From: Owenia fusiformis
Lineage: Eukaryota; Annelida; Polychaeta; Sabellida; Oweniidae
Reading direction: 5' to 3'
DNA length: 64,000 bases
Assembly (NCBI GenBank): GCA_903813345.2
Contig: CAIIXF020000001.1
Span: 38,721,366 to 38,785,365, forward strand
The notes beneath the pieces are model-generated. The model was not told the DNA's origin and ran no database searches. It was given only the letters and a program-made list of their open reading frames with translations. This document shows, one piece after another, positions 58,171-64,000 of the stretch (its first letter is position 1; the number at the start of each line of letters is the position of its first letter). The translations under genes and the position numbers were made by a program.

Positions 58171-58924
58171 AATAAATATAGGGAATGGGATCATTGCAAA
58201 AATATGACAGCAAATCGAGGTAAGTGATCTCAGAGTTTCTACTTAACATTGTGACTTGAAATCTTGCATACATATTCAATATACATAGTATGACAATGTG
58301 TGAAAGTTTCAGCTACCATATTCCTGTTATAGGGAAGATATTTGAAAAACATTTCGTAAATGTCAACATATATGTATAAAATGGATGCACCTATGTATCA
58401 TTTGGATTCAGAATGGTAACAAATGGATGCTTTAATAAAATATACTTTTATCATGATGATTTATTAACTGATGGACAACTGGCCAGATTTTCTTTGTATC
58501 CATTGTTTGGATAAACATTCCTCATTCAGTAAAGTAATTAGCCACCCCATTACAAGTAGTCTAAAGACACCCCATGAAAAATTGAAAATACTATATATAA
58601 ACCCATCAACTGGAAAATGCCATTACAGATGAAATAAAGGACCCACGGTCCTGTGCTCACACAGTGTAGAACCTTCAGAGGAATGTATATCCTGATTTTC
58701 AAACAAAAGTATTGGTAAATATGAGATCAATAAAAGATGAGTCCTTTGTTGTTGGTTCAGATATGATTTTTTGTAGTCAAAGGAAAAACTATGAATTTGA
58801 CCTAGATTTTGACCTAGGCCTTTTAGTGTCCAAATTTTGAAGGAAAGTAGATTTTGAGAACGGCTTCCCTTGTAGATTCTTATTAAGTTGGCTGCGTCCA
58901 AGCTGTATCTAGTGTTGTGTTGTT

Positions 58925-59640
58925 ACAATTGATAATTTTCTCAAGCCCCATTGACTTAACATGGGATACCACAATAGCGATTTTTAAGATTTCAAAATGC
59001 CATAACTTCCGAACCGGAAGTCGGATCAAAATCTGATTTGCAGATTCGTATTCCTTGGACAATTCTTCACATATTCTTCATACATTGAATTCCAAGAACT
59101 TTTTTATTGTGACCTACTTTTCGGATGCCATATCTCAAAAACGGTAAGAGTGATCAAAAACAACTTGCCTGTAGGGATTAGCTTTTTTCCAAGGAACATG
59201 ATTAAAAAACGGAGCAAAAATATTAAAGGGCGACTGAGAAAATTGAAAAAATGACAAAGTACTGGATTTGACCTAGATTAAACCTGATTAGACCTAGATC
59301 TGGACTTGGCCTGAACTGGACCTTGACTTGGACCTGGACCTGGACTTGGACCTGGAAATGGACTGGACTGGTATTTTTTCAATCTTTTCTTCACTTCTCT
59401 TGACTTTTTATAGGCCTATCATCAGATCGATTTTTCTCGAAATTCAAAAATCAGCAATTTCTCGGAAACCGGCCGAACTTGGGAAATGGCGATGATAGGT
59501 CAAATAGACATTATGGATATGCATAAAATGATTGTGGAAATGACTCAATCCGAATAGCAGTTTTAATTTGTGCAGCCAATGTTGACGGATGGACGGACGG
59601 TTCAACGGACGGACGCCTGGTCGATCCCATAGGCTCAAAA
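58925..59640. repeat. Repeat segment with GGACCT microrepeat and GGAC end
   Basis: At 59297-59370 TTGGACCTGGAC-type units are repeated. At 59580-59615 a GGACGGACGG tract occurs, then CCATAGGCTCAAAAACTATG. Structurally this echoes the GGAC-terminated arrays at 10.3 and 56.9 kb. Confidence 0.6.
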
Positions 59641-59777
59641 ACTATGGTTTTATCGCTAATACTGTTAATTTGAAAAACTGGTCCATAACATGTAATGATA
59701 ACAATGAAAATGTTGAAATTAGGTACGCCAATTAAGTGAATTCAGAGCAAAAGACCCCTTGACCCACTGGAATACCC

Positions 59778-60382
59778 ACAAATCAAGTTTCATAGCCTTG
59801 CCCAAGTCGGTCTCTTTTACTTATCTTGATTTCTATTATGACCGCCTTGTACCCAAGAGAAAGCCATGTGCTTTACCGACCCAATCTTTTTGTCTGTAAA
59901 ATTTGACAGACAAAAGACGACCCTACATTGTCGGACTTGGTCTTCGTTCATTTCCATCGCAAATTCAGTTTTGATTTTGAATCAACATTGAATTGCATGA
60001 TTTCATTTAGACGAGTATTAATGACTGCTTACATTCCAATGTACATTTAACAACATAATATATTATAACTCTCAAGAAACACTCGATCAGATCATTGAAT
60101 TTCAAGTCCTAGACGGGTAGTTTGCTTTTTTTATGCAGGTCAACCTACTGATAACGTTTTGATTGGTCAATCAGCCTGAAGTCACACGTTGTGTCCATGT
60201 CCATATTGTCAATCAATATGGTTTTGCGATACCCTTAGGTAGCCTAGGTATTATGGGAATCTCAGAACCGCTTAATAACTTAGCATAATATCAGCGATGA
60301 TGCATTGGATTGTACAAGGTGGTAATAATTCAAGATCAGATAAGTAAATAAATACCGACTTGGGCAAGGCTACAAGTTTCAG
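59778..60382. mobile_element. About 600-bp TIR element
   Basis: AAGTTTCATAGCCTTGCCCA at the left is inverted as TGGGCAAGGCTACAAGTTTC at the right, followed inwards by AGTCGGT/ACCGACT and ACTTATCTTGATT against AGATCAGATAAGT. Target duplication not resolved. Nested in the 57790-61140 element. Confidence 0.75.
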
Positions 60383-61809
60383 AGCCATTAACATTCCTTG
60401 AAAGTGACAATGAGCAGCCAACAGATGGACCATCCGTAAATCTTGATGATTTTGTCAGCTCAGCTGAACGAGCCTCCAGATTCCTTGAAACAAATGACCA
60501 TAATTCAAGAATAATATTATCTATTTACAATTTTTTGAAATCGTGGTAAGTGGAATCTTTCCAATTACCAATATAGCATTATTATTGTTTTTGGACACTG
60601 TGGATTAAAATATTAAAAATACACACATTAAAATTTCAATTGAAACCTAGCTAGTCTGTTCAATGAATCCAATCGGAACGTCTACTAATCCACATGATAC
60701 ATCATAATTGAATTGCTTTTTTAAAGCGGATATTTCATACAATAACCCCCAAAATATTATAGAACGCATTGTATTTGTATTTTACTTCACACAGACATAT
60801 TTGTGTATGTGAAATAATTATATTACTTGAATTTTTTATTCCCCATTACAATGTAAACCTATGGCAAATTATACATACCTTCTCACAGCTATGAGCAGGA
60901 TGATAAAACTGGTCGAGTGAACTCGTTTAAGTTATCTATTCTCCTTAAAAATATCAGAGAATGTGTTTTTATAGCGTAGCTTTGGTTTTGTAAATCAATG
61001 AAGTATGATATACACGGATGAGTAAATATAGATTATTTAAACAGAAGTGCAAAATTCTTCCATTGAAAAGTACAGAGGCGGGCACTCACGAAACATTACA
61101 TGTGCCTGACTGCATCCACATAGATCGACTAGCCACAGTGTTATAAAATGTTAAATTTTCATGTATGAACAGTTTTCTTACTAGCTCGTTGATAAGATTT
61201 CTGGTGGTAACTGAATCAGTGCTGCAATATGACCTCTGAATAGAACATTCAAATGTAATACAGCAGAGTAAACTGATAATATGCAAGGTGAAACATTGAC
61301 AGTCATTTGAGTTCACACAGGAACTAAACTCAATCACTTCTGCAATGATGCATATCTCCCAAAGTCATGTTTCTAACATTCAATTCTACATTTATACTAG
61401 CATATTTAAATTGTATCTATTTAACAATTTTTTTTATAAATGATTAGTTAAATCTGAGTTGAAAAGAATTTAACACCCAAAGAGTTTCAATTTTGATGAA
61501 AATGGAACAAAAGTATACCTATGACAATGACCTTATAATTTTAAAATCTTGTATGAAAGGCAAGTAGGATAATTCCAAGTGATATTAAATTATACGAGAA
61601 AGTGACACGCTTCAATAATTTCATAAATAAAATAGAAAAGTGACAGTTTATCATATAGTACTTTACCATTAATCTGCATTATGTAAATTATGTATTATGT
61701 TTATTTTATTTTGATAAATATCCTGGATTGCTGGTGTTATAGTCTCAGGTACATGGACATGAATGCAAATTAAAATATTGAAAAGACTGCTACTGACAAC
61801 AACATCACA

Positions 61810-63645
61810 ATGCTGAAACTTATTTTTCTGATCATCTTTACAATATGTGTCACCACAGATGCATGTAGTAAGTATTCTATTTTATAAACATTTACATATT
61901 AATTTATAGGAGTATGGAGAACTAAATGGCTGAACAAAGTTAAAAAATGTTATAACACATTCCAATTTTGAAATGATATGTTAAAGATCAAAACTAAAAA
62001 TATAATGCATTTAACGTGTAAATGTTAAAAGAAATGTTTTATTGTTGGTGAAGTCACAACTGTTATATGGCAATAACACAAAGCTGGACTTACAAGGACA
62101 ACTCAAAAAGGGCATGTTAAGTTTGGGGAATAACTTCCCAGTATTTTATGAGCTTATCGACACATATCTATTTAATAGGTCTGTAATTAAATCATATCAT
62201 CATCGCAGATTGGTCACAAATTCCTTTATTAACCCTTTCACGACGTGAATATAAGAGGAAAATGTTGGCCCTGGACGGTGACGGGTAAGTGAGAGCGGTT
62301 ATTAGGGGAAAACTGAAAATTACGCCTTGGGACCTATACCTTGAATTTTATCACTGAAACTTTAGTAAGGATTATAACATTAGAACTTGTCAAAATCTGG
62401 TGTAAAAATACTGAATAGAACTGGAAATATTGCCATTTCATTGGTGTGTATAAATTAAAATAATGGTGCCAAAAGTAGCCAATCGTCCTAAAAGGTATTA
62501 CATAATAGGGCTCCATATGGAGACTATCGTCGTGAAAGGGTTAATCACATTGAAACTTGATTTGCTTTTGATTACCAGAGTTTGACTTTGACAACACCTA
62601 AAGTTCATCTTTTGAAAATGCTAATTTTTTGTTGTTTTTCTTTGAATTCAAAATTGCAGATCTCTGGATCATTTTTGTTGAATAATTGATGGTTAAGGAT
62701 GGACTGATATGACATATTAGAAAGAGAAACACACATTATTTCCATCTGTGACTGAATGAACATTTTAAAATTTCATTTGTATAATATATCATTTATTAGG
62801 GACACTCTGTAATTGGTACACAGAAACTTCACTTTTCTCTGCCATTAGCCTTGGGAAACAAGATCATTTGTCCAAGCTGAAGCTTTAATTGCAATAGTAT
62901 TGTTTTTACCTTTTAGACCCAAAAACAAATAAGAAATTACAGAAAGCCCTGACAGATTATGTTAGTAACTTTAATGCGGGAAACTGGAGTGCTGTGGCAG
63001 ATCTCTATGCAGATAATGCAACCATGGCAACAGCTGGTGATTTCTTTCGTGGAAAGGAAGGTATGTGAGGTCAAAGGATGTCCATGAAGGCCACCTGGGT
63101 TAGACAAATTAATTAGTTCAAAAATGAGGACATCCTTATAATATATCATTTTTAATCATAGAGGACAGCAAAGGAACATTCACTTTCTACTTGTACTTCA
63201 CTTTCTTCTATTTCTACTTCTGTTTTTGCCAGAATTCTAATGAAAACATCCACACTAGACAAGCAAGGTAGCAAAAATACATTATTATTAATTATTATAC
63301 AATTACATTATTAACAAGGCATTAACATGCAAAACGTCATCACCTGCCATTTGTAACATATGCCAACCACCAACTGCCACATACCAACCACCAAACATCA
63401 TCCACAAAAAAGAGACTATAAGAATATGTCATCACTTGTTGTGGTGACAAAAAAATTATATCTGAAACAATAATGCTTCAACTATTTCTTTAAGCAATAA
63501 AGCAATTCTACATTAATAAGTTTGGTGGTAAGGATTATGTGATGACACCTTACAACACGGAGTATGACTGCTCTAGAAACATTGTCGTGACAAGCGAAGA
63601 GTGTGAAATAAAAACACAAACTGGCCAGTTGGTTATATCAGTGAG
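61810..63645 (+). CDS. Secreted SnoaL/NTF2-like (DUF4440-type) protein, first three exons, incomplete at 3' end
   Basis: Exons 61810-61867, 62917-63060 and 63495-63645 have GT/AG borders and closing phases (1, 1, then 2), giving 117 residues before the last donor. Residues 1-18 (MLKLIFLIIFTICVTTDA) are a signal peptide, so the product is secreted or luminal. The mature start is LQKALTDYVSNFNAGNWSAV, ADLYADNATM, then FFRGKEAIKQFY. This is the helix-strand-helix opening of the SnoaL-like/NTF2 cone fold, where AxLYxxDA and GxxAI are typical. The family includes small isomerases, hydrolases and association domains, and no specific reaction can be assigned. Cysteines in exon 3 (DCS, EECE) may form disulfides. 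The remaining exons lie beyond the window. Intron 1 holds a piggyBac-type MITE. Confidence 0.82.
62229..62544. mobile_element. piggyBac-type MITE, 316 bp
   Basis: Both ends read TTAACCCTTTCACGACG as a perfect inverted repeat including the TTAA. The CCCTTT termini inside TTAA are diagnostic of piggyBac-mobilised elements. No coding frame. It lies in intron 1 of the secreted SnoaL-like gene. Confidence 0.92.
63320..63455. repeat. Dispersed GTCATCACC hairpin family, copy 4
   Basis: CGTCATCACCTGCCATTTGT at the left and GTTGTGGTGAC at the right. It has an internal partial duplication of a CCAACCACCAA word. Related to 44115-44235 and more distantly to 7740-8010. It lies in intron 2 of the SnoaL-like gene. 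Confidence 0.7.
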
Positions 63646-64000
63646 GTAAATATGATATATGGAACTTTTTATTTAATAATGGGCCTACGTGTATGTTTAC
63701 CTAGCTTTCCATATTGAACATTACATGGTATTAGAAGATTAAACATCAGAAGATGAAAAAACACTCTGCTCACAAGAGGTTAAAATGGCAATTCATTCAT
63801 ATGCCTTACACACGCAAAGGCGTAGTGCCCAGTATGACTGATGCGTTCAGATGGTTGCAAATACACTCCAAATTTAAACCAAACTTAAAAAAACAAGGCC
63901 CCCTGAACCCAACATTTTTCGCTTTGCTCAACTCGTATTTCCAGATGGTAGTGTACTACTCATAAAAATAGCACTACGTCCATGACATTCATATAAAATA

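Larger units (their letters stand above)
57790..61140. mobile_element. 3.35-kb TIR element with Transib-like ends
   Basis: The first 28 bases, beginning CACTGTGGCTAGTCGATCTA, recur exactly as an inverted repeat at the right end, and weaker similarity continues to about 60 bases. TTATA flanks both sides (57785-57789 and 61141-61145), a 5-bp target duplication. CAC-starting termini plus 5-bp duplications are shared by Transib and RAG-like transposons. No transposase or RAG1-like frame was found; the interior is filled by a SINE, a GGAC-ended repeat and a further TIR element. Superfamily is inferred. Confidence 0.8.

Noticed and set aside
57790-61140. RAG1/RAG2 or Transib transposase coding sequence inside the element
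   Set aside because: All frames are short and none shows DDE-transposase or zinc-finger features; only the ends support the assignment.
52960-61700. Further upstream GAK exons (phosphatase P-loop, kinase domain)
   Set aside because: No minus-strand segment with the expected sequence plus splice sites was found; they presumably lie beyond the window.
63753-63965. Fourth exon of the SnoaL-like gene or a separate 70-residue gene
   Set aside because: No acceptor and phase combination continues the NTF2-like fold, and the frame resembles no family.

Overview
The window is eukaryotic nuclear DNA from an animal. Evidence: spliced genes with GT/AG introns, mitochondrial-targeted and secreted proteins, 7TM receptors, and a dense load of DNA-transposon derivatives, a tRNA-derived SINE family and long tandem arrays. 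The base composition is AT-rich. The mixture of families suggests a marine invertebrate (echinoderm, hemichordate, amphioxus or lophotrochozoan), but I cannot fix the phylum from this sequence alone.

Layout. (1) 881-16860, minus strand: a complete 11-exon gene for the eIF2B delta subunit (EIF2B4). One of its introns contains a single-exon GT11 alpha-1,2-fucosyltransferase gene (11892-13037, minus). Other introns carry MITEs and a 146-bp tandem array. (2) 17925-26272, plus strand: a three-exon gene for mitochondrial ribosomal protein bL32m (MRPL32), head-to-head with EIF2B4 across about 1.06 kb. Its second intron hosts an intronless, antisense 7TM receptor-like gene (22856-24322), and its first intron hosts a 1.6-kb foldback. 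(3) 30619-52954 and beyond, minus strand: the 3' part of a cyclin-G-associated kinase/auxilin gene (PTEN-like/C2 region, clathrin/AP2-binding linker, J domain). An intron holds a second intronless antisense receptor gene (37010-39826) with tandem amino-acid repeats in both tails. Its introns also contain a 4.25-kb foldback element, a 3.4-kb higher-order tandem array and a 3.35-kb TIR element with Transib-like ends. (4) 61810-63645 onward, plus strand: the first three exons of a small secreted SnoaL/NTF2-like protein.

The genes do not form a pathway. EIF2B4 acts in translation initiation control, MRPL32 in the mitoribosome, GAK in clathrin uncoating, and the fucosyltransferase in Golgi glycosylation. 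The most distinctive features are structural. All three single-exon genes lie inside introns. Exact terminal inverted repeats and target duplications allow several transposable elements to be delimited to the base. Small tandem duplications have copied functional splice-site segments in both large genes. Exon boundaries were chosen by hand from splice consensus, reading-frame phase and family homology recalled from memory. All phases close, but no alignment or transcript evidence was available.
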